Source: an uncultured Bacilli bacterium (lineage in GTDB: Bacteria; Bacillota_I; Bacilli_A; RF39; UBA660). Taken from it: DNA of 49,638 nucleotides. Below the pieces are notes generated by a model. It ran no database searches. It was given only the letters and a program-made list of their open reading frames with translations, and had not been told where the DNA came from. Of the stretch, positions 49,593 to 49,638 are shown piece by piece. Made by a program: the position numbers and the translations under genes. The stretch covers positions 1 through 49,638 of the forward strand of contig CANQCI010000007.1 in NCBI GenBank assembly GCA_947589675.1, given 5' to 3'. How positions within the stretch are numbered: position 1 is the first letter of the stretch; every line of letters starts with the position of its first letter.

Positions 49593-49638
49593 TCTTTCAA
49601 CACCTTACCTTTTATATTTTATTTAATTTGTGAGGTTG

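Overview
The window is an AT-rich (roughly 30% GC by eye) bacterial chromosome segment with SD-type ribosome sites, TTGACA/TATAAT promoters, a T-box-controlled valS, the rsmH-ftsL-pbp division genes, yqeG-yqeH-mutL, rpmF-yceD and cdsA-rseP. This points to a walled, low-GC Firmicute. The style (many lysine-rich membrane anchors, SipW-type signal peptides, giant pilin-like proteins) suggests an uncultured gut Bacilli/RF39-like lineage, but that placement is inference. TGA acts as a normal stop (for example at the end of the xer gene). Except for three tRNAs and two small membrane-protein genes at the left end, all genes lie on the minus strand.

Layout, left to right. 1-2190: tRNA-Ile, tRNA-Glu, a Cthe_2159-like beta-helix protein, tRNA-Arg and two small membrane proteins. 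2182-7271 (minus): a TasA/SipW-type secreted protein, a Xer recombinase, an ABC-2 exporter pair and a membrane-anchored polysaccharide deacetylase. 7376-14974 (minus): pilin-like operon 1, with two ~955-residue proteins carrying prepilin N-termini (B then A), a membrane accessory protein, a small HExxH protein and a hypothetical protein. 15051-23711: a DUF1292-like protein, a 578-residue unknown, valS with its T-box, two membrane-anchored WG-repeat-like proteins and a lipoprotein. 23932-32020: pilin-like operon 2, with two ~870-residue prepilin-like proteins (D then C), each followed by a four-cysteine membrane accessory protein, ending in a 560-residue HExxH protein. 32087-35427: rsmH-ftsL-pbp behind a structured leader. 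35686-38550 and 43772-46168: two large SipW-type surface proteins, on either side of yqeG-yqeH-mutL-(unknown)-yceD-rpmF. 46305-48158: cdsA-rseP. 48249-49592: an AlbA/Schlafen-type ATP-binding regulator.

Most notable result: the two SipW-type surface proteins end in a C-type-lectin-like domain containing a 96-nt block with the signature of diversity-generating retroelement (DGR) variable repeats. The blocks are 66% and 55% GC in AT-rich DNA. They differ at 39 of 96 positions, mostly at codon positions 1 and 2, and the shared positions contain almost no adenine (4 of 57). No reverse transcriptase or template repeat is in the window, so these look like remote targets of a DGR acting in trans. 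One of the two genes also has a 20-nt T tract in its promoter spacer, a candidate phase-variation switch.

The second theme is surface-protein duplication. The prepilin-like proteins occur as two tandem pairs with conserved N-terminal and Ig-like regions and divergent cysteine-rich ends. Within one pair a ~785-bp tract appears identical at DNA level. Together with the deacetylase, the SipW-type proteins and the anchored repeat proteins, this chromosome arm is largely devoted to a variable cell surface interleaved with core housekeeping genes.
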